Below, piece after piece: positions 24,846 to 32,210 of a stretch of DNA of 45,026 nt (its first letter is position 1; every line of letters begins with the position of its first letter). The position numbers were made by a program, and so were the translations under genes. The stretch is from Bacillus sp. MUM 116 (GTDB lineage: Bacteria; Bacillota; Bacilli; Bacillales; Cytobacillaceae): positions 1 to 45,026 of the forward strand of contig NZ_MLYR01000085.1 in assembly GCF_001866655.1 (NCBI RefSeq). The letters run 5' to 3'. Below the pieces are notes generated by a model. The model was not told the DNA's origin, searched no databases, and saw nothing but the letters and a program-made list of their open reading frames with translations.

Positions 24846-26066
24846 TCACTTGCTGCTATTAACAGGCAATTGCGATTCTAAATGGGAAAAAGCTTGTTCT
24901 AAATCCGAAATAAGATCTTCTGTATCTTCAATCCCTACGGAGATACGAACCAAACCTTCTGGAATGCCAAGAGCTTTTCTTTCTTCAAGAGTACATTCGA
25001 CATGACTGGTCGTTCTTGCCGGTCCGTATATCGTTTCAACAGCTCCAAGATTACCAGCTTTGTTTGCATACTGTAATTTTGGCAATAAAATTTTGATCGC
25101 CTCCATTTCATCTTTCAATACAAAACTTAATATGCCGCCGAAACCCTTCATCTGTTTCTTTGCGATTTGGTAATGCGGGTGTGTTTCTAATCCAGGGTAA
25201 TAAACTGCTTCCACCTGCTTTTGCTTTTGCAGATACTTTGCAATCGCCATTGCACTCTTTTCTTGCTGCCTGACACGAAGTTTTAACGTTTTCATCCCTC
25301 TTAAAATCAGATAAGCTGACCACGGATCCATGGTTGCTCCATTAATTTCGCGATAGTGATAGACTCTTTTCATCAGTTCTTTGGAGCCGCACACCACACC
25401 CCCTAACGCATCGGCATGTCCGCTTAAAAATTTAGTGGCACTATGGATGACGATATCAACTCCTAATTGAATTGGATTTTGATTAATGGGAGTAGCAAAA
25501 GTATTGTCTATTATCACCAATGCCCCCACCGATTTTCCGGCTCTCACCATTCTCTCAATATCTGTAATTTTCATGGTAGGGTTGGTTGGAGACTCCAAAT
25601 ATAAAACTTTACATCCTTTGGCCACTTCAGATTCAATTTCTTCATGATTTCCAGTGTTGCATAACGTTACATCTACATCGATATTCGGTAAAAATTCAGT
25701 AAAGATCTTATTAGTTCCCCCATAGGTGTCTTTTACAGATATTACCCGGTCTCCTGGCCTTAAAAATGTATACAAGGTGCTGCTAATAGCGGCCATTCCT
25801 GATGAGAAACCAATTGCTTCCTCCGCACCCTCAAGAATTCGTACTTTTTCTTCAAAAGCCTGCACAGTTGGATTTGTCATTCGATTGTAAATATGCCCAG
25901 GTTTATTTCCGATAGCAACCTCTTGCCACTCATCCACGTCATCGTAATTGTAGGCTACACTAAGCACTACAGGAACTTGGGTTGCATTGTAAGCAAGAGA
26001 TTCTTTTTCTCCCGCCCATACAGCTTTTGTACCGTCTTGTATATCTTTAAAGTTACTTTCACTCAT
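24846..26066 (-). CDS. PLP-dependent Cys/Met metabolism enzyme (methionine gamma-lyase / cystathionine gamma-synthase family)
   Basis: 406-aa fold-type I PLP enzyme of the gamma-family. Seen are the substrate/PLP segment YNRMTNPTVQAFEEKV, FSSGMAAISSTL, DTYGGTNK (Tyr that stacks on PLP), LESPTNPTMKI, IIDNTFATP and the PLP lysine in SATKFLSGH (about residue 210), then SVGIEDTEDLISDLEQA. It lacks the LYGCT Cys of methionine gamma-lyase, so methionine lyase, cystathionine synthase or a gamma-replacement/elimination on a sulfonium or O-acyl homoserine are all open. AGAGGTGG 7 nt before ATG 26066 fixes the start. First gene of the operon; homoserine dehydrogenase follows after 28 bp. A 16-codon upstream frame precedes it. 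Confidence 0.87.
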   Translation of the reverse strand: MSESNFKDIQDGTKAVWAGEKESLAYNATQVPVVLSVAYNYDDVDEWQEVAIGNKPGHIYNRMTNPTVQAFEEKVRILEGAEEAIGFSSGMAAISSTLYTFLRPGDRVISVKDTYGGTNKIFTEFLPNIDVDVTLCNTGNHEEIESEVAKGCKVLYLESPTNPTMKITDIERMVRAGKSVGALVIIDNTFATPINQNPIQLGVDIVIHSATKFLSGHADALGGVVCGSKELMKRVYHYREINGATMDPWSAYLILRGMKTLKLRVRQQEKSAMAIAKYLQKQKQVEAVYYPGLETHPHYQIAKKQMKGFGGILSFVLKDEMEAIKILLPKLQYANKAGNLGAVETIYGPARTTSHVECTLEERKALGIPEGLVRISVGIEDTEDLISDLEQAFSHLESQLPVNSSK

Positions 26067-26086
26067 GCTTCTTCCACCTCTCATTT

Positions 26087-26137
26087 TTATAACTCTGAAA
26101 ATGTCCTTTTGTATCTTAAATCCCAACTAAATTTCAT
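26087..26137 (-). CDS. Possible 16-residue leader peptide upstream of the PLP enzyme
   Basis: A short frame, MKFSWDLRYKRTFSEL and stop, starts at ATG 26137 behind a strong AAAAGGGGGA site about 9 nt away and ends 21 bp before the PLP-enzyme start. It contains no run of Met, Cys or Thr codons that would suggest attenuation. It may be a real upstream ORF that couples translation, or the remains of an older start. Coding is unproven. Confidence 0.35.
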   Translation of the reverse strand: MKFSWDLRYKRTFSEL

Positions 26138-26228
26138 TTAAAAAAATCCCCCTTTTCTCTAAATTGTTTGCACTTCTCATTTTTAATGAAGTGCGTTCTT
26201 TGGACACCTTCTTACTAAAACACCTAGT

Positions 26229-26250
26229 ATTATACAATATATTGTATAAT
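26229..26250. promoter_or_regulatory. Perfect 22-bp palindrome, probable GntR operator
   Basis: ATTATACAATA (26229-26239) is followed directly by its reverse complement TATTGTATAAT (26240-26250). The core resembles the TTGTATACAA-like sites bound by FCD-type GntR regulators. It overlaps the -10 box and likely start site of the minus-strand operon promoter, which suits repression by the divergent GntR gene. Confidence 0.6.
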
Positions 26251-26276
26251 GTATAATACGCTGAATTATCTGACAA
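26248..26276 (-). promoter_or_regulatory. Promoter candidate of the PLP enzyme - hom - ALDH operon
   Basis: On the minus strand TTGTCA (26271-26276) and TACATT (26248-26253) are 17 bp apart. The -35 is 5/6 and the -10 is 4/6 to the SigA consensus. It implies a 5' leader of about 175 nt that carries a GCACTTC/GAAGTGC hairpin and the short upstream frame. Confidence 0.5.
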
Positions 26277-26539
26277 ATATCCGTATGAAGATTATATAAT
26301 GTACCTTTTCCATTTTCAATGTTAAATTTAAAAAAATATTTTAAAATTTAACTGTCTAGTTTTAATAATTAAGATTTATTTGTATGGCTGGTCTTAAAAA
26401 AACACAGCCTCGCTTCATCCCTATTCTTTTAATTTTCCTAAAATAGGAATCTAATATGCATCGATTCATAACATATTAGACTTGGAGATAATAGATTTAA
26501 AAGGATAATGAGTTACTTAGGGACAATATTGAAGAGATA

Positions 26540-26568
26540 TTGAAGAATTTGGGTGCTCATGCTAATAT
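26540..26568 (+). promoter_or_regulatory. Promoter of the GntR gene
   Basis: TTGAAG (26540-26545) and TAATAT (26563-26568) are 17 bp apart and end about 31 bp before the ribosome binding site. A direct repeat of ATATTGAAGA lies over the -35 (26527-26536 and 26538-26547). Confidence 0.55.
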
Positions 26569-26612
26569 AAAAATGCGAGAATTCACACTTTTTAACATAG
26601 GGGGGAATAACT

Positions 26613-27257
26613 ATCAAAAAGAGGTACCGATCACTAAAAGATCATGTATATGATTATATAGCCACAGAAATTCAGAATGGAACATTACTTCCCAATCAAA
26701 AGATAAATGAAATAGCACTAAGCGAGAAATTAGAAGTCAGCAGAACCCCTGTGAGGGAAGCCTTAATCCAACTAGCTTCTGAAAATTTCCTAGAGTTCTT
26801 TCCTCGAAGAGGATTTATTGTTAAAGAGATTGATACCAAGAAAAAGCTCGATGTTTTTAGCGTTGTTGGTGTACTAGATGCCTTTGCAGCCACTTTAGCT
26901 CTGGAGAATTTGACCGAAGATGATATTGAACGAATGGAAGAGTTGGTTAGGAAAATAGACCTTTCCATTTCTCAGAAAAATTATACAGATTATCAAAAAT
27001 ACCAAAACCAATTCCATAAAGTATACATTGATAAGTGTTACAACCCTACATTAATTGAGCTTCTTGATTCTTTACAGAATAGTTTTGTCAGGCAGATTTA
27101 TTTAAGTAAAGACGAAGAAAAACTCTTTACAGCATTAGAAGAAATGAATGAACAGCATAAACAAATTATTGATTACTTTAAGAATAAAGACAAAGAAAGC
27201 TTGGAGTACCTTATTAAGAATGAACATTGGAAAATAACCCATATCGATATGATATAG
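26613..27257 (+). CDS. GntR-family (FadR/FCD) regulator, apparent ATC start
   Basis: 214-aa GntR regulator. Winged helix: LKDHVYDYIATEIQNGTLLP, then INEIALSEKLEVSRTPVREAL and a FFPRRGFIVKEID wing; residues about 80-214 form the all-helical FCD ligand domain with candidate metal-binding His in NQFHKVYI, EQHKQI and NEHWKI. The first ATG/GTG/TTG in frame is a GTG at 26751, which would cut off the recognition helix. The DNA-binding domain is intact back to an ATC at 26613, placed 7 nt behind AGGGGGG (26599-26605); an in-frame TAG lies just upstream. So the gene either starts at ATC or carries a mutated ATG. Divergent from the sulfur/homoserine operon, which it probably controls. Confidence 0.78.
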   Translation: MKKRYRSLKDHVYDYIATEIQNGTLLPNQKINEIALSEKLEVSRTPVREALIQLASENFLEFFPRRGFIVKEIDTKKKLDVFSVVGVLDAFAATLALENLTEDDIERMEELVRKIDLSISQKNYTDYQKYQNQFHKVYIDKCYNPTLIELLDSLQNSFVRQIYLSKDEEKLFTALEEMNEQHKQIIDYFKNKDKESLEYLIKNEHWKITHIDMI

Positions 27258-27280
27258 TGTATTTGAGGCCGGTAAGAAAG

Positions 27281-27325
27281 AATTACTAGAAAAATAATTT
27301 GAGTCAAATGATTTTTCTAGTAATT
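27281..27325 (+). terminator. Long stem after the GntR gene
   Basis: AATTACTAGAAAAAT (27281-27295) pairs perfectly over 15 bp with ATTTTTCTAGTAATT (27311-27325). It lies 23 bp past the stop. There is no T-run after it, so termination strength is uncertain. Confidence 0.6.
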
Positions 27326-27656
27326 TCGCTTCCCCCGTAAAGACATAAATTGGCGCTCTTGTCAGCGCCCCCAGCCTGCCTTATGGCCTTATTATCCATT
27401 TCGAAAAATTTCCCAAGGAAAAATAGCGATTTCCAATTCCAAAAATCTTATCTTTTCTAAAGAAAAGAACTCACACGGTATTAGCCCTATCACTTATATT
27501 TATGCCCCTCTCTTCGGGTTATCTCCTAAAATCTGAAGTTGTAGTTTTCTAGATTTTACATTATTTCAAGATGGTACAGTGATATGATCGCAATTCATGT
27601 AACTTAACATGTTTATGTTCTTTCTTTTCAGAAAATTCCATGTTATAATAATTCTG

Positions 27657-27689
27657 ACAACTTATTTACTAAATTAAGTTGTAGTTTTT
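27657..27689 (+). promoter_or_regulatory. Terminator-like hairpin in the leader of the zinc-ribbon gene
   Basis: ACAACTTA (27657-27664) pairs perfectly with TAAGTTGT (27675-27682) and is followed by AGTTTTTC. It sits between the TATAAT at 27644-27649 and the ribosome binding site of the small gene starting at 27720, the position of an attenuator. If the TATAAT is a real -10, the hairpin starts within the first bases of the transcript. Confidence 0.4.
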
Positions 27690-27719
27690 CTATTAAAAAC
27701 ACAGAAAGGTGGATTGCTA

Positions 27720-27830
27720 ATGGATATTTGCATTTCATGCGGTGAAGTATTATCTACTATGGAGAGGAATCGAGCGGAATGCTGGGAGTGCAGAGACACA
27801 ACAAATGAAGCTTACACAGAAGCGGAATGA
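27720..27830 (+). CDS. 36-residue zinc-ribbon-like protein
   Basis: A small frame behind AAAGGTGG (7 nt spacing). The protein starts MDICISCGEVLS and has a second pair in CWECRD, giving CxxC-x14-CxxC, enough for one structural zinc site. The acidic tail NEAYTEAE ends it. It resembles the short two-CxxC proteins of Bacillus (YhfH-like), though I am not sure of the family. The strong ribosome binding site, the Cys spacing and the TATAAT upstream support a real gene. Function unknown. Confidence 0.6.
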   Translation: MDICISCGEVLSTMERNRAECWECRDTTNEAYTEAE

Positions 27831-28398
27831 TCATGCCATTTTATATTTGTATGAAAGCTTTATATAAAAATACAAATGTTCCTAATCCTTTAAACCGCGC
27901 TTGGACTAAAAATTAACTGTTTTTTCAGGCGCAAAAAGCAATGGTTAAGTTTAATGCTCCACCCTGCAAATAAATGAATTCTTTTTATTTTACCAATTTA
28001 ATTCTTAAAGTCTCCAAATTCACTTCAATTGAAATCCGATACAATAAATACTTTCTGAATATATTCCTTCTACAAAGTTAAAAGTAACTAATTTTATTTC
28101 ACAAGATACGTAGAATACTCCCTATTAGTTCAACAACAAAAAAATTACAGCCTCTCATATTCCTTTTAGCCTCAATTCGGAAAAAAGCACTTTTCCATTA
28201 AAAAATAGCTTTTGCTCTTGATGAGTAACGGCTATTTTTGACGAGTTTCTTCTATTATATTTTAATACTTTTTTAGGTTTCCTTCATATTCTATAACTAA
28301 CCAATAAAATCATTTTTTCATGTTTAATTCCTCCATAGCCATAATTGCAGGAATTTCTCCTTTTTTCCTGCAAACACTATAACGAAAGTACCTAAGAA
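27831..28398. other. Non-coding gap, 568 bp
   Basis: AT-rich, stops in all frames. The only structure noted is a 9-bp perfect hairpin TTGCAGGAA/TTCCTGCAA at about 28346-28374, just before the IS110 fragment. I see no gene. Confidence 0.5.
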
Positions 28399-28497
28399 GA
28401 TGGTTTTGCTAGATTAATACAATGGATTAACCGTTTAAAAGACTTGAAGGGCTTAGATACAACGATCGTTGGCATAGGATCAGCCGGACATTACTGG
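28399..28497 (+). pseudogene. IS110-family transposase fragment
   Basis: An open stretch of 33 codons reads DGFARLIQWINRLKDL, then TTIVGIGSAGHYW. The pattern of a helix, a beta strand and G-x-GHYW matches the N-terminal RuvC-like (DEDD) domain of IS110/IS116 transposases, where VGxEPTGHYW is typical; here the acidic residue before P/A-TGHYW is lost (GSAGHYW). Nothing of the rest of the transposase remains. The frame ends abruptly where the ankyrin relic of the other strand begins. Confidence 0.6.
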
Positions 28498-28790
28498 GTA
28501 TTGACGGCTGCACCGGCATCAATCAAGATTTTAGCGGTTTCGATATCATTATTATAGGCGGCTATCATAGTAGCCGTCCTTCATTTTGAGCCCTGTGCAT
28601 TGATATCAGCGCCTTTTTTAATTAAACTGTTTACCGTTTTAGAATCTTTCTGTTCAGCTGCTTGGATTAATTGTTTCTCCATTTCGTTTTCCGCTTTTTC
28701 TCCATTTTCCGTCTTTACTACCTGTTTTGTCGGTTTATCATTTCCTTGGGAGACACAGAAACGTTAAGGAAATTCCAATATAAAAAGCCC
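28490..28790 (-). pseudogene. Ankyrin-repeat lipoprotein-like pseudogene
   Basis: On the minus strand a hydrophobic start (FYIGISLTFLCL), then after a frameshift QGNDKPTKQVVKTENGEK, then an ankyrin repeat EKQLIQAAEQKDSKTVNSLI-KKGADINAQ, an in-frame TGA, and a second repeat TATMIAAYNNDIETAKILI-DAGAAVN. It stops at the junction with the IS110 fragment, so the remaining repeats are missing. Intact relatives are short exported or lipoprotein ankyrin proteins of Bacillus (from memory). One frameshift, one stop and a truncation make it non-functional. Confidence 0.65.
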
Positions 28791-28896
28791 AATTTCCCAG
28801 TATTATAATTGAAAAATTGGATTTCTTCGTTACTGTTGCTTTGAAATAAAGTTTGATCAAGTTGATACTAATAACCTTGATATACGATTATAGAAA

Positions 28897-28938
28897 AAGA
28901 GCATGTTTTGAAAAATTGATTGATCAAAACACGCTCTT
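28897..28938 (-). terminator. Terminator of the MFS transporter gene
   Basis: AAGAGCATGTTTTGA (28897-28911) pairs with TCAAAACACGCTCTT (28924-28938) with one mismatch. On the minus strand TTTTTC follows. It lies 34 bp past the MFS stop. Confidence 0.8.
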
Positions 28939-28971
28939 AATATTTTTAAATCCTTTATAAAGATGGCCGCT

Positions 28972-30315
28972 TTATATCAATCTGTCCTTTTCTACGGGGA
29001 TAAATAAGATAGAAATAGAAGCAATTAAGGCAGCAATCGCAAAAATATAAAAATTCACATTAATATCGACCTTCCAAGACAATAGAAGCCCCCCTAGAAT
29101 TGGCCCGCAAGAGGCACCTATTCTTCCAACGCCGGATGCCCAACCCAAAGCCGTTCCCCGAGCGTGTGTAGGAAAGTATTTTGTAATGTAAGCACTTAAG
29201 ATAATAAGGATTCCTGTTGACCCTATTCCTGCTATTCCAATTAGTGGATACAGTAAGAGTGCTGGAGGTTTTAAGCTTAATAAAGCAATGCTTGCAGCCG
29301 CAGCAAAATAAGCAATGCTAATCACTCGTTTTGAACCCCACCGGTCTGCAGCAGCACCAGCTCCTAGGGCTCCAAGCGCTGATGTAAAGTTTAAAGTTAA
29401 TAGGAGTCTCAAACTAGAACCTAGAGGGTATCCAGCTTGAATCATCATTTTAGGCAACCATGTATTTAGCCCGTAAACTAATAGTAAACCCATGAAAAAC
29501 GTAAGCCAAAAAAATACGGTTGTTCGTAAATAGTGTTTGGAAAATAAGAGAGCAATCGCACCCCACTTGGCATTAGTCTCCGTTCTGCTTTCTACTTTCT
29601 GTATTGCTGGTTGATTAATCTGATACTTTCTGCAAATGACTTCTGCTTCTTCTTTACGGTTACGCGAGATCAGAAAATCGAGTGATTCGGGCAACTTCCA
29701 AATAAGTATAGGTACCAAGACTATGGGACTCATCCCTAACCAGAACAAAAATCTCCAGCCGTATGCATTGAGGAAAAGTAGGGAAAACACGACTCCAAGT
29801 ACGCCTCCAATCGAATAACCAGAAAACATTATCGCATTCATTAGAGAACGACGATTAGTAGGAGAGTATTCGATGGTCATAGCCGTAGCCATAGGCATTG
29901 CTCCCCCTAAGGCAATCCCCCCAACAAAACGGACAATTCCCAACATTTCCGGAGAAGAAGCCATCGCCGATAAACCCATCGTCAATGAGAAAATAGCAAG
30001 ACAAGTGATAAGTGACCATTTGCGGCCGATTATATCCGACAATGTTCCGATGAGAATGTTCCCAAGCAGCATTCCAATCAGGGCATAACTGCCGATAAGG
30101 CCGGCCTGAACGGGCGTTAATGTCCAGTTTTTATCGGCTAATAAACTTGAAAGAACTGCTCCGTAAATACCTAGATCATATCCTTCAGACATAATGGCTA
30201 GAAAACAACAAAAGACGACAAGAGCAGTTAACGATTTTACAGTTCGTGTTGGATTTTTTGGAAAAATAGCAGACTCCGAATCTTTGTTTATAGAGAGATT
30301 TTCATTGACGCTCAT
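28972..30315 (-). CDS. MFS transporter, aromatic acid:H+ symporter (AAHS) type
   Basis: Inner-membrane proton symporter of the major facilitator superfamily, 447 aa, 12 helices. The helix-1 motif GYDLGIYGAVL (the D residue typical of AAHS members such as BenK/PcaK), the loop motif GTLSDIIGRKWSL after helix 2 and its repeat AGAAADRWGSKRVI after helix 8 are clear. GGAAGGGG precedes ATG 30315. It follows the CodA-like amidohydrolase by 93 bp on the same strand, so it probably imports that enzyme's substrate. AAHS members carry aromatic or other small carboxylates and also some heterocycles; cargo not determined. Confidence 0.85.
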   Translation of the reverse strand: MSVNENLSINKDSESAIFPKNPTRTVKSLTALVVFCCFLAIMSEGYDLGIYGAVLSSLLADKNWTLTPVQAGLIGSYALIGMLLGNILIGTLSDIIGRKWSLITCLAIFSLTMGLSAMASSPEMLGIVRFVGGIALGGAMPMATAMTIEYSPTNRRSLMNAIMFSGYSIGGVLGVVFSLLFLNAYGWRFLFWLGMSPIVLVPILIWKLPESLDFLISRNRKEEAEVICRKYQINQPAIQKVESRTETNAKWGAIALLFSKHYLRTTVFFWLTFFMGLLLVYGLNTWLPKMMIQAGYPLGSSLRLLLTLNFTSALGALGAGAAADRWGSKRVISIAYFAAAASIALLSLKPPALLLYPLIGIAGIGSTGILIILSAYITKYFPTHARGTALGWASGVGRIGASCGPILGGLLLSWKVDINVNFYIFAIAALIASISILFIPVEKDRLI

Positions 30316-30408
30316 GATTTAGCCCCTTCCTAATTATATTTCATAATATTCAGAAATCCAAGTATGAAATGAGAGGGATAGCTTTAGAACAAGATTCCCC
30401 TACTCTAT

Positions 30409-31638
30409 TTAGATCACGCTACGAATTAAGTTTCCGTTAAACATGACTGCCAACCGCTTGGATCTTCTCGCAACGGCTTCCGCCGAACAGGATGCTTCCA
30501 CCAAGACAAGATTTGCATCATCCCCTACTGACGGCCAAATCCGGTTTCCGTTTGGGTCCAATGTGGTTTTTCCACCTGTAATGAATGCGAGCGCCTCCAT
30601 AAGTGATCGTTCATCAATCCAACTATAACGTTCAACTAACCGGTTTGCTTTATCAAGAATATCCCCGTTTCTGAAAGGGAACCACGAATCATAGAATCCA
30701 TCGCACCCCAGTTCCACCTTCACTCCTTTATCATGCAAAAGCGTGAGTGGCGGGATCTTTCTGTTAATCAGTACCGTTGATATAATGGAGACGCCTAATT
30801 CGGCAAATGAATCGATCGTTTCAATTGCTTCCTCTATTGGGACATCCCCCAAAGCAAAGGCATGACTAATCGCCACCCGATTATGATAATTGGCCTCTTT
30901 CGTCATTGCAGCCAACCGATTCATTGTTTTCAAGCCGAGTTCAGAAGGATCATGTAAATGGATATCAATATCAGCATTAGCCTCAACAGCGATTTCCATC
31001 ATTTGCGCAAGAGACAGCTCCATGTTTCCATCCACTCCGGCCGGATCAAGTCCTCCAACAATCGTTGCTCCATTTTTCATGGCTTGCCTCATCAACTCAA
31101 GCGATTGCGAGCGCAGCAAACCATGCTGTGGAAAAGCTACGATTTCATACGTCATTTTATCACTATATGTCTCCAGTGCGTTACGTACTTCTTCCAAATG
31201 CTTCAACCCAACATAGGGATCTATGTTAACATGAGTGCGAATATGAGTTACACCAGATGAAGAAATCAATTCTAGCATCCCTTCTGCCCTTTCTTTGACT
31301 GTATCCAGCATAGCAAGGTTCTCTCTGGCTTCAAAATCCAATCGTTCAATCAGATTTTTCACGGGTTTGCATGATTTCCATCCATGTCCCATGTAGGTTT
31401 TATCCAGATGAATATGTTTTTCAACAAAGGAAGGAAGAGCAAGTAAACGGTTCACATCACGTTTAGGTAGATCGGTCACCAACGGCAGTTCTGCTGGCAT
31501 AATGTTGGTGATTTTACCGTTTTCAATCAAAAGATGACAAAATTCAGATTGTGTATGAATAATACCATCTTCATCCTGTTTAAAACCGCTATCCAAGCGT
31601 ACATTTGTCAACCAGTAGGCTGAAATCATTTTTTTCAC
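30409..31638 (-). CDS. Cytosine-deaminase-like amidohydrolase (CodA/AtzC-like)
   Basis: Metal-dependent amidohydrolase-superfamily enzyme acting on a cyclic C-N bond, 409 aa. Metal ligands are visible: HIHLDKTYMG (His-x-His), THVNID, HLHDPSELG (His with the acidic residue), SHAFALGD (His) and the late Asp in GCDGFYDSWFPFRNGD, the last matching the cytosine deaminase D-x-x-x-D-x-W/Y-P signature. Relatives include cytosine deaminase, creatinine deaminase and N-isopropylammelide hydrolase, so ring deamination or hydrolysis of an N-heterocycle is likely. Start uncertain: GTG 31638 or ATG 31629, both behind a weak AAAGTGAG site. Shares a strand with the AAHS importer and faces a divergent Crp/Fnr gene. 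Confidence 0.84.
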   Translation of the reverse strand: MKKMISAYWLTNVRLDSGFKQDEDGIIHTQSEFCHLLIENGKITNIMPAELPLVTDLPKRDVNRLLALPSFVEKHIHLDKTYMGHGWKSCKPVKNLIERLDFEARENLAMLDTVKERAEGMLELISSSGVTHIRTHVNIDPYVGLKHLEEVRNALETYSDKMTYEIVAFPQHGLLRSQSLELMRQAMKNGATIVGGLDPAGVDGNMELSLAQMMEIAVEANADIDIHLHDPSELGLKTMNRLAAMTKEANYHNRVAISHAFALGDVPIEEAIETIDSFAELGVSIISTVLINRKIPPLTLLHDKGVKVELGCDGFYDSWFPFRNGDILDKANRLVERYSWIDERSLMEALAFITGGKTTLDPNGNRIWPSVGDDANLVLVEASCSAEAVARRSKRLAVMFNGNLIRSVI

Positions 31639-31886
31639 TCACTTTCTTTTTTATAGAATTTGACGACAATATCGCCGGTATAATTGTGATGACTTATTGA
31701 TAACATCTAAGGTGTTAATAAAGAAACTAAAAAGTTTGAACAAACTGGCATTGAAAGTATAGGAAAATAAATTATTAATGTACTTAAAATCGGTATTTTC
31801 AACCCCCTTCGCATCATCCGTCTGACTTTTCTGAATTCACAGATCGTTATAAATACACTATCATTATTATTATCTATAAATTGTAA

Positions 31887-31952
31887 AGTAGTTAACGTTT
31901 AAAATAGAATTTGTGTACAGTAGTTAAATTATAGAAATTGAGGTTAGTTAAT
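31887..31952. repeat. AGTAGTTAA direct repeats between amidohydrolase and Crp/Fnr genes
   Basis: AGTAGTTAA occurs at 31887-31895 and 31919-31927, exactly 32 bp apart (about three helical turns), and a looser copy TTAGTTAAT at 31944-31952. The regular spacing suggests protein binding on one face of the DNA. Function inferred. Confidence 0.4.
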
Positions 31953-32122
31953 TCATAACCCGGTGTATGAGTAGTTTTCAGGTGGACTAACGGTGGTTTT
32001 GCATTAGTTATGTGGATAATGTTTCCGACATTTTAAAAAGAACGATAGAATAATCCTTATCCAATATGACTTGTTAAAATAGATACCCTTGATACCCTTT
32101 AGCTCATTGTAAAAAATAGTTA

Positions 32123-32151
32123 TTGTTTATAGTATTTGAACAAATTATAAT
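32123..32151 (+). promoter_or_regulatory. Promoter of the first Crp/Fnr gene
   Basis: TTGTTT (32123-32128) and TATAAT (32146-32151) with a 17-bp spacer, 48 bp before the ribosome binding site. Confidence 0.65.
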
Positions 32152-32210
32152 AATTTTCAGAAGTTTCATTTTAATGATTCCATGAGTAACCCATATTTAG
32201 GAGTGGTATG

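Larger units (their letters stand above)
27258..27719. other. Gap of 462 bp with hairpins and the leader of a small gene
   Basis: Besides the stem at 27281-27325 there is a GGCGCT/AGCGCC hairpin at 27352-27369. The right end carries a TATAAT (27644-27649) and the attenuator-like hairpin before the zinc-ribbon gene. Nothing coding is seen between. Confidence 0.5.
31639..32210. other. Divergent regulatory spacer, 572 bp
   Basis: No coding frame. It carries the Crp/Fnr promoter (32123-32151), AGTAGTTAA direct repeats (31887-31952) and a tandem GATACCCTT pair near 32081-32098. The length is unusual for a simple divergent promoter. Confidence 0.5.

Noticed and set aside
32081..32098. Tandem GATACCCTT as a possible regulatory repeat or tiny array
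   Set aside because: Only two copies, no spacing pattern and no link to a promoter; no CRISPR-like array is present anywhere in the window.
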